Source of the DNA: Streptomyces marianii
Lineage (GTDB): Bacteria; Actinomycetota; Actinomycetes; Streptomycetales; Streptomycetaceae
Direction: 5' to 3'
DNA: 64,000 bases
Assembly: GCF_005795905.1 (NCBI RefSeq)
Contig: NZ_VAWE01000001.1
Span: 3,511,001 to 3,575,000 of the forward strand
Positions within the stretch are counted from its first letter, which is position 1; every line of letters starts with the position of its first letter. A program made the position numbers and the translations under genes. The notes below the pieces were generated by a model that made no database searches, had not been told where the DNA came from, and was given only the letters and a program-made list of their open reading frames with translations. Positions 44,158 to 53,002 of this stretch are shown one piece after another.

Positions 44158-44946
44158 ATGGCGATGCTTCCCAACCCTCTGCCGGCCCTGGCCACCGACC
44201 CCACGGGCCGCGCCCTGGGCCTCGATCTGCCGCCCGGCCGCCTGGTGGACACCACCGTCGACGGCCCGTGGCACGAGCCCCTCCTCTGGTGCGGCGACGA
44301 ACCGGCCGCTCCCGGCACCTGGGACCGGCTCCTCCCGGCCCGCCGGGCGGGCGGACTGCATCCCGTGCTGATCGGCGGCGACGGCGACCCGCACGAGTGG
44401 GAGCTGTCGCCGCGGCGGGTGTCGTATCCGGGAGACCATGACGCCGAAGAGGTGCTCGCGGAGTTCTGGGACTCCGGCGCGGCGGACGAGTCGGACGGCG
44501 ACTGGCCCGGCCTGGCTCCGGGCGGCACGCTCGTGGAGGATCCGGACCGGCTCGCCGCCGAGGCCGTGGAAGCGCTGTCCGCCGGCGAGGGCGGCGCCGT
44601 GCTGAAGGGTGCCCGCCCCGCACTGGTCCGCGCCCGCCGCAGCGCCGACATACCGGCGGCCATCGGCTGGTCCGGCCCGCTTCACCACGAGGGGGACGTG
44701 GCCCGCCTCTGCTCGGTCCTGCGGTCGTGGGAAGACCGCTTCGGCATACGGGTCGTCGGTCTGTCCTTCGACCAGTTGGTCCTCTCCGTGGCCGCGCCGC
44801 CCACCAGGACCGCGGACGCCGAGGCGCTCGCGGCCGAGCACCTCGCGTTCTGCCCGGACAGCGTGCGGCAGGGAACGCGCCCCGGCCTCGGGTCCCATGC
44901 CCAGGGTCTCCTCGGAGCCCCCGTCTGGACGTTCTCGTGGGACTGA
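44158..44946 (+). CDS. DUF4253 domain protein
   Basis: A 262-residue soluble protein. The DUF4253 domain fills the C-terminal third, with the typical LCSVLRSWEDRFGIRVVGLS, then FDQLVLSVAAPP and AEALAAEHLAFCPDSVRQGT. The N-terminal part is variable and acidic. The family resembles a SUKH/immunity-like fold by some accounts, but its function is unproven. It is convergent with hemB across a hairpin. Confidence 0.88.
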   Translation: MAMLPNPLPALATDPTGRALGLDLPPGRLVDTTVDGPWHEPLLWCGDEPAAPGTWDRLLPARRAGGLHPVLIGGDGDPHEWELSPRRVSYPGDHDAEEVLAEFWDSGAADESDGDWPGLAPGGTLVEDPDRLAAEAVEALSAGEGGAVLKGARPALVRARRSADIPAAIGWSGPLHHEGDVARLCSVLRSWEDRFGIRVVGLSFDQLVLSVAAPPTRTADAEALAAEHLAFCPDSVRQGTRPGLGSHAQGLLGAPVWTFSWD

Positions 44947-44959
44947 GGACACCCACCCC

Positions 44960-44986
44960 GGCCGCGCGGCCTGTGGTCGCGCGGCC
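44960..44986. terminator. Hairpin between the DUF4253 gene and hemB
   Basis: GGCCGCGCG and CGCGCGGCC form a 9-bp stem around 9 bases between two convergent stop codons. Confidence 0.6.
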
Positions 44987-45013
44987 GTCGGGACTCCGCT
45001 CGGTCCCGGGCCG

Positions 45014-46012
45014 CTACGCGCGGCCGAGCTTCTGTGCGGCCTCCGTCGCCCAGTACGTCAGGATCATCTGCGCGCCCGCGCGCCGGATGCCGGTCAGGGT
45101 CTCCAGGATGGCTTTGTCGCGTTCGATCCAGCCCTTCTCGGCAGCGGCCTCGACCATCGCGTACTCCCCACTGATCTGGTACGCGGCGACGGGCACGTCC
45201 ACGGACTCCGCCACCTTCGCCAGCACATCGAGGTAGGGCCCCGCCGGCTTGACCATCACCATGTCCGCGCCCTCCCCCAGGTCGAACGCGAGTTCCCGGA
45301 GCGACTCCCGCAGGTTCGCCGGGTCCTGCTGGTACGTCTTGCGGTCGCCCGTCAGGGAGGAGGCGACCGCCTCGCGGAACGGCCCGTAGAACGCGGAGGA
45401 GTACTTCGCGGTGTACGCGAGGATCGCCACGTCCTCCCTGCCGATGGTGTCGAGCGCGTCCCGGATCACGCCGACCTGGCCGTCCATCATCCCGCTGGGA
45501 CCGACGACATGGACGCCGGCGTCCGCCTGGACCTGCGCCATCTCGGCGTAGCGCTCCAGCGTGGCGTCGTTGTCGACCCGGCCGTCCGCGTCGAGCACCC
45601 CGCAGTGGCCGTGATCGGTGTACTCGTCCAGGCAGAGGTCGGACATGACGACCAGTTCGTCGCCGACCTCCTCCTTCACCGCTCGGACGGCGACCTGGAG
45701 GATCCCGCCCGGGTCCGTGCCCGCGGTCCCGACGGCGTCCTTCTTCGCGTCCTCCGGCACGCCGAAGAGCATGATCCCGGAGACTCCGGCCTCCCGGGCC
45801 TCGACCGCGGCCTTCCTCAGCGTGTCCAGCGAGTGCTGCACGACCCCGGGCATCGCCGCGATCGGCACGGGCTCGCTCACGCCCTCCCGCACGAACGCGG
45901 GAAGGATCAGATCGGCGGGGTTCAGCCTCGTCTCGGCGACCATGCGCCGCATCGCGGGGGTGGTCCGCAGCCGTCGCGGCCGCGATCCGGGGAAGGATCC
46001 GTACACAGTCAT
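45014..46012 (-). CDS. hemB: Porphobilinogen synthase (5-aminolevulinate dehydratase) HemB
   Basis: A 332-residue enzyme that condenses two 5-aminolevulinates to porphobilinogen. The Schiff-base lysine is in [15 protein letters not shown], and the other active lysine is in [34 protein letters not shown] is the metal-site region, of the DxCxCxxY-lacking, magnesium-type pattern with one Cys kept. It lies downstream of the rex-hemACD operon but is separated from it by a strong terminator, so it probably has its own promoter. Confidence 0.95.
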   Translation of the reverse strand: MTVYGSFPGSRPRRLRTTPAMRRMVAETRLNPADLILPAFVREGVSEPVPIAAMPGVVQHSLDTLRKAAVEAREAGVSGIMLFGVPEDAKKDAVGTAGTDPGGILQVAVRAVKEEVGDELVVMSDLCLDEYTDHGHCGVLDADGRVDNDATLERYAEMAQVQADAGVHVVGPSGMMDGQVGVIRDALDTIGREDVAILAYTAKYSSAFYGPFREAVASSLTGDRKTYQQDPANLRESLRELAFDLGEGADMVMVKPAGPYLDVLAKVAESVDVPVAAYQISGEYAMVEAAAEKGWIERDKAILETLTGIRRAGAQMILTYWATEAAQKLGRA

Positions 46013-46107
46013 GCCCCCACGCTACGCCCGTGCGGGGACCGCTTTTGCCGACATGTTGTCCCCGGAAACGGGCGAACCGCTCCGGTGCGATCCGGTCCGC
46101 AGCAAAC

Positions 46108-46145
46108 GGAAAGGGGCCGCGGGGAACAACCCCGCGACCCCTTCC
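46108..46145 (-). terminator. Terminator of the rex-hemACD operon
   Basis: GGAAAGGGGCCGCGGGG pairs with CCCCGCGACCCCTTCC around AACAA, 18 bp after the hemD stop. It separates that operon from hemB. Confidence 0.75.
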
Positions 46146-46162
46146 GATCACGTCGTACGACT

Positions 46163-47821
46163 TCACGTGGTACGGCGTCTGCGTGCGCCCGGACGGCGCT
46201 CGCTCGGCCGCGTCACCGGGTCGCCTGCCTCCCGCGCCGCCTCCCGGCGCCTCGCACCGAACTCGGCGAGCGCCTCGGCCAGCTTGTGGACCGACGGCTC
46301 GGGCGACAGCACGTCAACCCGCAGCCCGTGCTCCTCGGCCGTCTTCGCGGTCGCGGGTCCGATACAGGCGATCACCGTCACGTTGTGCGGCTTGCCGGCG
46401 ATACCGACCAGGTTCCGCACGGTGGAAGACGAGGTGAAGAGCACGGCGTCGAAACCGCCGCCCTTGATCGCCTCCCGGGTCTCCGCCGGCGGCGGGGAGG
46501 CCCGCACGGTCCGGTAGGCCGTGACGTCGTCGACCTCCCAGCCCAGCTCGATCAGCCCTGCCACCAGGGTCTCGGTCGCGATGTCGGCCCGCGGCAGGAA
46601 CACCCGGTCGATCGGGTCGAACACCGGGTCGTACGGCGGCCAGTCCTCCAGCAGCCCCGCCGCCGACTGCTCACCGCTCGGCACCAGATCCGGCTTGACC
46701 CCGAACTCGATCAGGGCGCGTGCCGTCTGCTCGCCCACCGCCGCGACCTTGATCCCGGCGAAGGCACGGGCATCCAGTCCGTACTCCTCGAACTTCTCCC
46801 GCACGGCCTTCACGGCGTTGACCGAGGTGAAGGCGATCCACTCGTAGCGGCCGGTCACCAGTCCCTTGACCGCGCGCTCCATCTGCTGCGGCGTGCGCGG
46901 CGGCTCGACGGCGATCGTCGGGACCTCGTGCGGCACGGCGCCGTAGGACCTGAGCTGGTCGGAGAGCGACGCGGCCTGCTCCTTCGTGCGCGGCACGAGC
47001 ACCTTCCAGCCGAACAGCGGCTTGGACTCGAACCAGGCGAGCTGGTCGCGCTGCGCTGCGGCGCTGCGCTCACCGACCACGGCTATGACCGGCCGGTGGC
47101 CCTCGGGCGACGGCAGCACCTTGCCCTGCTTGAAGACCTGGGCGATCGTGCCGAGCGTCGCGGTCCACGTCCGCTGCCGCGTCGTCGTGCCGGCCACCGT
47201 CACCGTCACCGGAGTGTCGGGCTTGCGCCCGGCCGTCACCAGCTCTGCGGCCGCCGACGCCACGGCGTCCAGCGTCGTGGACACGACGACGGTGCCGTCG
47301 GAGGCGCCGACCTCGGTCCAGCAGCGGGCGTCCGCCGTCCGGGCGTCGATGAACCGCACGTCCGTGCCCTGTGCGTCACGCAGCGGCACACCGGCGTAGG
47401 CGGGCACGCCCACGGCGGTCGCCACTCCCGGCACGACCTCGAAGGGGACGCCCTCGGCGGCGCAGGCGAGCATCTCGGCGCCCGCGTCGCCGTCGAGCCC
47501 GGGGTCCCCGCTCACGGCACGGACCACCCGCTTGCCGCCCCGCACGGCCTCCATGACAAGATTGGCCGCGTCCCTCAACACCGGGACACCGGCGGTTGTT
47601 GAGGCATCGTCAACAACCGTCAGCTCAGGCGTGCTCACTCCGGCGCGCGCGTGACCGCGCACGACGTCGAGGACTTCCGGCTCGGCGATCAATACGTCCG
47701 CGCCCGCCAGCGCCTCGACGGCGCGCAGCGTCAGCAGGCCCGGATCGCCGGGACCGGCGCCGAGGAAGGTGACCTGCCCGTGTACGGGACCAGCCGGGAC
47801 GTTCGAGGTGGTGGGGCTCAA
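46163..47821 (-). CDS. hemD: Fused uroporphyrinogen-III methyltransferase / uroporphyrinogen-III synthase (CobA-HemD)
   Basis: A 552-residue two-domain protein. Residues about 15-255 form a SAM-dependent uroporphyrinogen methyltransferase (VTFLGAGPGDPGLLTLRAVE, then GDPGLDGDAG and VPAYAGVPLRD). Residues about 265-525 form uroporphyrinogen-III synthase (KVLVPRTKEQAASLSDQLRS, then FTSVNAVKAVREKFEEYG). It thus makes uroporphyrinogen III and can divert it toward siroheme and cobalamin. The start is TTG at 47821, overlapping the hemC stop by four bases (TTGA), with GGGAG nine bases upstream. The C-terminal 30 residues are basic. Confidence 0.92.
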   Translation of the reverse strand: MSPTTSNVPAGPVHGQVTFLGAGPGDPGLLTLRAVEALAGADVLIAEPEVLDVVRGHARAGVSTPELTVVDDASTTAGVPVLRDAANLVMEAVRGGKRVVRAVSGDPGLDGDAGAEMLACAAEGVPFEVVPGVATAVGVPAYAGVPLRDAQGTDVRFIDARTADARCWTEVGASDGTVVVSTTLDAVASAAAELVTAGRKPDTPVTVTVAGTTTRQRTWTATLGTIAQVFKQGKVLPSPEGHRPVIAVVGERSAAAQRDQLAWFESKPLFGWKVLVPRTKEQAASLSDQLRSYGAVPHEVPTIAVEPPRTPQQMERAVKGLVTGRYEWIAFTSVNAVKAVREKFEEYGLDARAFAGIKVAAVGEQTARALIEFGVKPDLVPSGEQSAAGLLEDWPPYDPVFDPIDRVFLPRADIATETLVAGLIELGWEVDDVTAYRTVRASPPPAETREAIKGGGFDAVLFTSSSTVRNLVGIAGKPHNVTVIACIGPATAKTAEEHGLRVDVLSPEPSVHKLAEALAEFGARRREAAREAGDPVTRPSERRPGARRRRTT

Positions 47822-48795
47822 AGTGCTCGCTCCCCCATAAGACCGGCCGCGCCCTTGGCGAGCATCTCGGAGGCGAGTTCGCGCCCGAGTGCCACCGCTT
47901 CGTCGTGCGAAGAGGGCACGGGACCGGTGATGGACAGCTGCACCAGCGTGGAACCGTCGGTGGTACCGACGACGCCCCGCAGGCGCATTTCATGAACAGC
48001 CTGTTCGTCGGCAGGCAGGTCGGCCAGCGCGCCCACGGGCGCACTGCAGCCGGCCTCCAGGGCGGCGAGCAGGGACCGCTCGGCGGTCACGGCGGCCCGG
48101 GTGTACGGGTCGTCGAGCTCGGCGAGCGTGGCGGCGAGGGCGGTGTCGGCCGCCGGGCACTCCACCGCCAGGGCCCCCTGGCCGGGGGCGGGCAGGATCG
48201 CGTCGACCGGCAGGAAGTCGGTCGCCTCCTCGATCCGGCCGATACGGTTCAGACCGGCCGCGGCGAGAACCACCGCGTCCAGTTCCCCGTTCCGCACGAA
48301 TCCGATGCGGGTGTCTACGTTCCCGCGGATCGGCACGGTCTCGATCTGCAGCCCGTGCGAGCGGGCGTACGCGTTGAGCTGCGCCATCCGGCGCGGCGAG
48401 CCGGTGCCTACCCGGGCGCCCCGCGGCAGCCGGTCCAGCGTCAGCCCGTCCCTGGCGACCATGACGTCACGCGGGTCCTCCCGCCGCGGGATCGCGGCCA
48501 GCGCGAGGTCGTCCGGCTGCGTGGTCGGCAGATCCTTCAAGGAGTGCACCGCGAAGTCGACCTCTCCCGCGAGCAGCGCGTCGCGCAGCGCGGTGACGAA
48601 CACACCGGTGCCGCCGATCTGTGCCAGCTGCTCGCGCGAGGTGTCGCCGTACGTGGTGATCTCCACCAGCTCGACGGGGCGGCCGGTCAGCCGCCGCACG
48701 GCCTCCGCCACATGCCCGGACTGGGCCATGGCGAGCTTGCTGCGCCTGGTTCCGAGCCGCAGGGGCCGCTCGGTCCCCGATGCCCTCTCGGTCAT
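47818..48795 (-). CDS. hemC: Porphobilinogen deaminase (hydroxymethylbilane synthase) HemC
   Basis: A 325-residue enzyme that links four porphobilinogens into hydroxymethylbilane. LRLGTRRSKLAMAQSGHVAE opens the family domain, and HSLKDLPTTQPDDLALAAIPRRED follows. The dipyrromethane cofactor cysteine is in EAGCSAPVGALA (about residue 245). ATG at 48795 overlaps the hemA stop by four bases (ATGA), and the hemD start overlaps its own stop, giving continuous coupling through the operon. Confidence 0.95.
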   Translation of the reverse strand: MTERASGTERPLRLGTRRSKLAMAQSGHVAEAVRRLTGRPVELVEITTYGDTSREQLAQIGGTGVFVTALRDALLAGEVDFAVHSLKDLPTTQPDDLALAAIPRREDPRDVMVARDGLTLDRLPRGARVGTGSPRRMAQLNAYARSHGLQIETVPIRGNVDTRIGFVRNGELDAVVLAAAGLNRIGRIEEATDFLPVDAILPAPGQGALAVECPAADTALAATLAELDDPYTRAAVTAERSLLAALEAGCSAPVGALADLPADEQAVHEMRLRGVVGTTDGSTLVQLSITGPVPSSHDEAVALGRELASEMLAKGAAGLMGERAL

Positions 48796-50147
48796 ACTCG
48801 CCCTCGGTTCTTGATGTCGGCGTCGGTGACGTCGGCCCGGCTGACGGAGGCGACCGTCTCCGGGTCGAGGTCGAAGAGAGTGCGCAGCGCGTCCGCGTAC
48901 CCGGCGCCGCCGGGTTCGGCCGCGAGCTGCTTGATCCGCACGGTGGGCGCGTGCAGGAGCTTGTCGACGACCCGGCGGACCGTCTGGGAGACCTCGGCGC
49001 GCTGGCGCTCGTCCAGGTCGGGCAGCCGGCCCTCGAGCCGGGCGATCTCGCTCGCCACGACGTCGGCGGCCATGGTGCGCAGGGCGACCACGGTCGGCGT
49101 GATGTGCGCGGCGCGCTGGGCGGCGCCGAACGCGGCGACCTCGGCGGACACGATGGTCCGCACCCGGTCGACGTCGGCGGCCATGGGGGCCTCCGCGGAC
49201 GCCTCGGCGAGCGATTCGATGTCGACGAGGCGGACTCCTTCGAGCCGGTGGACCGCGGCGTCGATGTCCCGGGGCAGGGCGAGGTCGAGCAGCGCCAGCC
49301 GTCCCGTACGGCCTTCGAGCGCGGCCTCGACCGCCTCGGTCCTCAGCACCAGCCCCGTGGCGCCGGTGCAGGAGACGACGACGTCGGCACGTGTCAGTTC
49401 GTCGCCGACCGAGACCATGTCGACGGCCCGGGCGCGGACTCCCGTCCCGCCGGGTTCGGTCAGGATCCGGACCAGCCGTTCGGCACGCTCACGGGTGCGG
49501 TTCGCGACGGCGATCTCGGCGACCCCGGCGCGCGCCAGCGTGGCGGCCGCGAGGGAGGACATCGAGCCCGCACCGATGACGAGCGCACTCCTGCCCGCGG
49601 CCCACTCCCCGGTGGGAGTGCCGTCGGCGAGCTGTTCCAGGCCGAAGGTGACGAGCGACTGCCCGGCCCGGTCGATGCCGGTCTCGCTGTGTGCGCGCTT
49701 GCCGACCCGCAGGGACTGCTGGAACAGGTCGTTCAGCAGCCTGCCCGCACTGTGCAACTCCTGGCCGAGCGCCAGGGAGTCCTTGATCTGGCCGAGGATC
49801 TGGCCCTCGCCGACGACCATCGAGTCCAGCCCGCAGGCCACCGAGAACAGGTGGTGGACGGCCCGGTCCTCGTAGTGCACGTACAGATAGGGGGTGAGCT
49901 CCTCCAGGCCGACGCCGCTGTGCTGGGAGAGCAGGGTGGACAGCTCGGCGACCCCGGCGTGGAACTTGTCCACGTCGGCGTAGAGCTCGATGCGGTTGCA
50001 GGTGGCGAGGACGGCCGCTTCCGCCGCGGGTTCCGCGGCGAGGGCGTCCTGCAGCAGCTTGCCCTGGGTGTCCACGGAGAGGGAGGCCCGCTCCAGGACG
50101 CTGACGGGGGCGCTGCGGTGGCTGAGGCCGACGACCAGGAGACTCAT
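48792..50147 (-). CDS. hemA: Glutamyl-tRNA reductase HemA
   Basis: A 451-residue enzyme that reduces glutamyl-tRNA to glutamate-1-semialdehyde, the first and usually rate-limiting heme step. The catalytic cysteine is in LATCNRIELYADVDKF (Cys about residue 50), followed by GEGQILGQIKDSL and the NADPH-binding VIGAGSMSSLAAATLARAG. A helical dimerisation tail ends the protein. ATG at 50147 overlaps the rex stop by four bases; the frame to 50405 is shadow. Control by Rex would link heme production to NADH/NAD+ balance. Confidence 0.95.
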   Translation of the reverse strand: MSLLVVGLSHRSAPVSVLERASLSVDTQGKLLQDALAAEPAAEAAVLATCNRIELYADVDKFHAGVAELSTLLSQHSGVGLEELTPYLYVHYEDRAVHHLFSVACGLDSMVVGEGQILGQIKDSLALGQELHSAGRLLNDLFQQSLRVGKRAHSETGIDRAGQSLVTFGLEQLADGTPTGEWAAGRSALVIGAGSMSSLAAATLARAGVAEIAVANRTRERAERLVRILTEPGGTGVRARAVDMVSVGDELTRADVVVSCTGATGLVLRTEAVEAALEGRTGRLALLDLALPRDIDAAVHRLEGVRLVDIESLAEASAEAPMAADVDRVRTIVSAEVAAFGAAQRAAHITPTVVALRTMAADVVASEIARLEGRLPDLDERQRAEVSQTVRRVVDKLLHAPTVRIKQLAAEPGGAGYADALRTLFDLDPETVASVSRADVTDADIKNRGRV

Positions 50148-50917
50148 GCCGGCATCACGGCGGGCACGTCCCCGTCGGGTCCCTTCCGGCCGTCGGCCGT
50201 GGCGGAGGTGCCGGCCGGGGCGACGGGTGGCACGGCGGCCTCGCCCTCGGTCTCCTCGCCGGCCTTGCGCTGCTCGTGGAAGGCGAGGATCTGCAGCTCG
50301 ATCGAGAGGTCGACCTTGCGCACATCCACTCCGTCCGGCACCGAGAGCACGGTGGGGGCGAAGTTCAGAATGGACGTCACACCAGCGGCGACGAGCCGGT
50401 CGCACACCTGCTGGGCGGCGCCCGCGGGAGTCGCGATGACCCCGATGGACACGCCGTTGTCCGAGATGATCTTCTCCAGCTCGTCCGTGTGCTGGACGGG
50501 GATGCCGGCGACCGGCTTGCCGGCCATCGCCGGGTCGGCGTCGATCAGCGCGGCCACGCGGAATCCGCGGGAGGCGAAGCCGCCGTAGTTGGCGAGCGCG
50601 GCGCCGAGGTTACCGATACCGACGATCACAACCGGCCAGTCCTGGGTCAGGCCGAGCTCCCGGGAGATCTGGTAGACGAGGTACTCGACGTCGTACCCGA
50701 CGCCGCGGGTCCCGTAGGAGCCGAGGTACGAGAAGTCCTTGCGCAGCTTCGCGGAATTGACTCCCGCGGCGGCCGCGAGCTCCTCGGAGGAGACGGTCGG
50801 CACGGAGCGCTCCGACAGCGCGGTCAGCGCGCGCAGATAGAGCGGAAGCCGGGCGACGGTGGCCTCGGGGATTCCTCGGCTGCGAGTCGCCGGTCGGTGG
50901 GTTCGGCCAGTTGCCAC
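50144..50917 (-). CDS. rex: Redox-sensing transcriptional repressor Rex
   Basis: A 257-residue repressor. Residues about 18-80 are the winged-helix DNA-binding domain (RLPLYLRALTALSERSVPTV, then LRKDFSYLGSYGTRGVGYDV), and the NAD(H)-binding Rossmann domain follows (VVIVGIGNLGAALANYGGF). NADH releases Rex from DNA. GTG at 50917 has AGGAG upstream; the frame to 51127 is not supported. The C-terminal 45 residues are Pro/Gly/Ala-rich. A near-consensus Rex operator lies 73-92 bp upstream. It heads the rex-hemA-hemC-hemD operon, as known in S. coelicolor. Confidence 0.95.
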   Translation of the reverse strand: MATGRTHRPATRSRGIPEATVARLPLYLRALTALSERSVPTVSSEELAAAAGVNSAKLRKDFSYLGSYGTRGVGYDVEYLVYQISRELGLTQDWPVVIVGIGNLGAALANYGGFASRGFRVAALIDADPAMAGKPVAGIPVQHTDELEKIISDNGVSIGVIATPAGAAQQVCDRLVAAGVTSILNFAPTVLSVPDGVDVRKVDLSIELQILAFHEQRKAGEETEGEAAVPPVAPAGTSATADGRKGPDGDVPAVMPA

Positions 50918-50989
50918 GGTGCTCCTGCGGGATGAGCGAGGCTGGCGGCCATGCGTCCCAGGACCGCCCCGTCGAAAGCAGGCTATGTC

Positions 50990-51009
50990 TTTGTGAACGC
51001 GTGCACAAA
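50990..51009. promoter_or_regulatory. Rex operator (ROP) upstream of rex
   Basis: TTTGTGAACGCGTGCACAAA is a near-perfect palindrome matching the known Rex site TGTGAAC-N3-TTCACA except for TGCACA on one arm. A weaker related repeat, CTTTG-N6-CAAAG, lies at 51021-51036. Autoregulation by Rex is known in S. coelicolor. Confidence 0.85.
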
Positions 51010-51188
51010 GATGGTGTCCGCTTTGTCCGTGCAAAGTGACCGGGGTCACGCGAGCCGATCGCGCCATTCCGGAACCGGGGACGACCGGCACCCGTTGCGA
51101 ATCCGAAGAGGGCAAAGCGATACACACTCCTCACGGCCACGCCCCCGAGACCACAACAAAACGCCCACGATGGTAGCCGCCTTTCCGG

Positions 51189-51464
51189 TCACACCCCCAG
51201 TTCGCGGCGGAGCCGGCCGGCGTCCACGCGCCAGAACGTGTGCTGCTCCCCATCCACGAGCACCACGGGGATCTGCTCCCAGTAGGCGCGGTGCAGTTCC
51301 TCGTCCTGGGTGATGTCCTTCTCCTCCCAGGACGCACCCGTCTCGGCGCACACCTGCCGGATCACGGACCGCGCGTCGTCACAGAGATGACACCCGGGCT
51401 TCCCGATCAGGGTCACCACACGGTCGCCGGCCTTCTTCTTGCTACGCCGCAGCAGAGGACTCAT
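51189..51464 (-). CDS. Glutaredoxin-like (DUF836) protein
   Basis: A 91-residue thioredoxin-fold protein. The redox motif is GKPGCHLCDDARSV (CxxC, about residues 24-27), and IPVVLVDGEQHTFWRVD gives the cis-proline strand. The sequence is typical of the small glutaredoxin-like proteins of actinobacteria. Starts at ATG 51473 and GTG 51494 are also possible; 51464 gives MSPLLRRSKKKAG. It lies upstream of rex in the same direction, outside the ROP. Confidence 0.88.
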   Translation of the reverse strand: MSPLLRRSKKKAGDRVVTLIGKPGCHLCDDARSVIRQVCAETGASWEEKDITQDEELHRAYWEQIPVVLVDGEQHTFWRVDAGRLRRELGV

Positions 51465-51591
51465 GCCCTCCATTCTCTCGCCCGCGCGCGACACGCCCGA
51501 ATGGCCCCTTTAACAATCCGGCCGCGGAGAGTTCACGCCTTCGCATCCCGGCGAGTCGGGAACTGCCGAACGGACTGGCTATGCTCACGAC

Positions 51592-52539
51592 ATGGCCGCA
51601 CTGGGATGGCTCACCCCCCGCAGGCGCTCCTCGACCGCCCGGAGCGTTCTCGCCGGCGAGGCCGCTGCCGAGGCAGCACGCAAGACGTCACAGCAGTTCG
51701 AGGCGGACGCCCGGGCCGGGACCGACGCGGACACCGCACCGTCCGAGCCCGACTTCCCCGTGGCCGGGGACGTCAGCGCCGCCGCGTTCTTCGACCTGGA
51801 CAACACCGTCATGCAGGGCGCCGCGATCTTCCACTTCGGCCGCGGGCTGTACAAGCGGAAGTTCTTCCAGCGCCGGGAGCTGGCGAGGTTCGCCTGGCAG
51901 CAGACGTGGTTCCGGATCGCCGGCGTCGAGGACCCCGAGCACATGCAGGACGTGCGCGAGTCGGCGCTGTCCATCGTCAAGGGCCACCGGGTCTCCGAAC
52001 TGATGTCGATCGGCGAGGAGATCTACGACGAGTACATGGCCGACCGCATCTGGCCGGGCACCCGTGCCCTCGCCCAGGCCCATCTCGACGCGGGCCAGAA
52101 GGTGTGGCTGGTCACCGCCGCGCCGGTGGAGACCGCGACGATCATCGCCCGCCGGCTCGGACTGACCGGCGCACTCGGCACGGTCGCCGAGTCCGTCGAC
52201 GGCGTCTATACGGGCAAGCTCGTCGGCGAGCCGCTGCACGGCCCGGCCAAGGCCGAGGCGGTGCGGGCCCTCGCGAGCGCCGAGAACCTCGACCTCGCCC
52301 GCTGTGCGGCCTACAGCGACTCGCACAACGACATCCCGATGCTCTCCCTCGTGGGACACCCGTACGCCATCAACCCGGACACGAAACTGCGCAAGCACGC
52401 CCGTGAGCGCGACTGGCGGCTGCGCGACTACCGCACGGGCCGCAAGGCGGCGAAGGTCGGCATCCCGGCCGCGGCGGGAGTCGGCGCCCTCGCGGGTGGT
52501 ACGGCGGCGGCCGTCGCCCTGCACCGCCGCCGGCGCTGA
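51592..52539 (+). CDS. HAD-IB family hydrolase (SerB/CicA-like)
   Basis: A 315-residue phosphatase. The HAD nucleophile motif is AAFFDLDNTVMQGAA (DxDxT, about residues 63-67), motif II is LVTAAPVETATIIARRLG, and motif IV is AAYSDSHNDIPMLSLVGHP. The C-terminus ends in a hydrophobic Gly/Ala-rich helix and a basic tail (AAGVGALAGGTAAAVALHRRRR), suggesting membrane anchoring. It is divergent from the glutaredoxin gene and sits just before the bldN region. The substrate is unknown; phosphoserine-like or lipid phosphates are possible. Confidence 0.9.
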   Translation: MAALGWLTPRRRSSTARSVLAGEAAAEAARKTSQQFEADARAGTDADTAPSEPDFPVAGDVSAAAFFDLDNTVMQGAAIFHFGRGLYKRKFFQRRELARFAWQQTWFRIAGVEDPEHMQDVRESALSIVKGHRVSELMSIGEEIYDEYMADRIWPGTRALAQAHLDAGQKVWLVTAAPVETATIIARRLGLTGALGTVAESVDGVYTGKLVGEPLHGPAKAEAVRALASAENLDLARCAAYSDSHNDIPMLSLVGHPYAINPDTKLRKHARERDWRLRDYRTGRKAAKVGIPAAAGVGALAGGTAAAVALHRRRR

Positions 52540-53002
52540 CCCGGGCGGCACCGGAGACGCGGGCGACCGGGCTCCCCCACCGCCACTCTGCGTATCAGTG
52601 CCCGCGTTACGGATCCGACCGCCCGTGTTCGGGCCCTCCGCCGCGGCCACGAACGCTCGGTACCGGCATGTCCCGCGACGACGCACAGCAGGCGTTACGC
52701 GGCATTCCGGGAGCCATACCCCTCCACGCCGCCCGCCAGTCGCGATGCTTCCGGACGAACACAACCCATCACGCCTCTCCATAGAAGGCGAAGTAATCCG
52801 ATCAGCAAGCGATCACAATCTGCGACTGGTTGTGCCGCCTTGCCGTAACAGAAGCGACGGATTCGATGATTTGGGCAACTGGGTGTAGCACTGCCTGTAC
52901 GAAGCGTTATTCTCCTCAGACGCACATGGACCCCCACACGTCGCCACGACGAGTGAACGGTCCCGCACAGCACGTGATGGAAGCTCTGCCTCTGGGAGTC
53001 CC
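52540..53002 (+). other. Promoter region upstream of bldN
   Basis: This 463-bp stretch has no supported gene. Much of it is less GC-rich than its surroundings, as developmental promoters often are. In S. coelicolor bldN is repressed by BldD. I could not find an unambiguous BldD box here. Confidence 0.5.
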
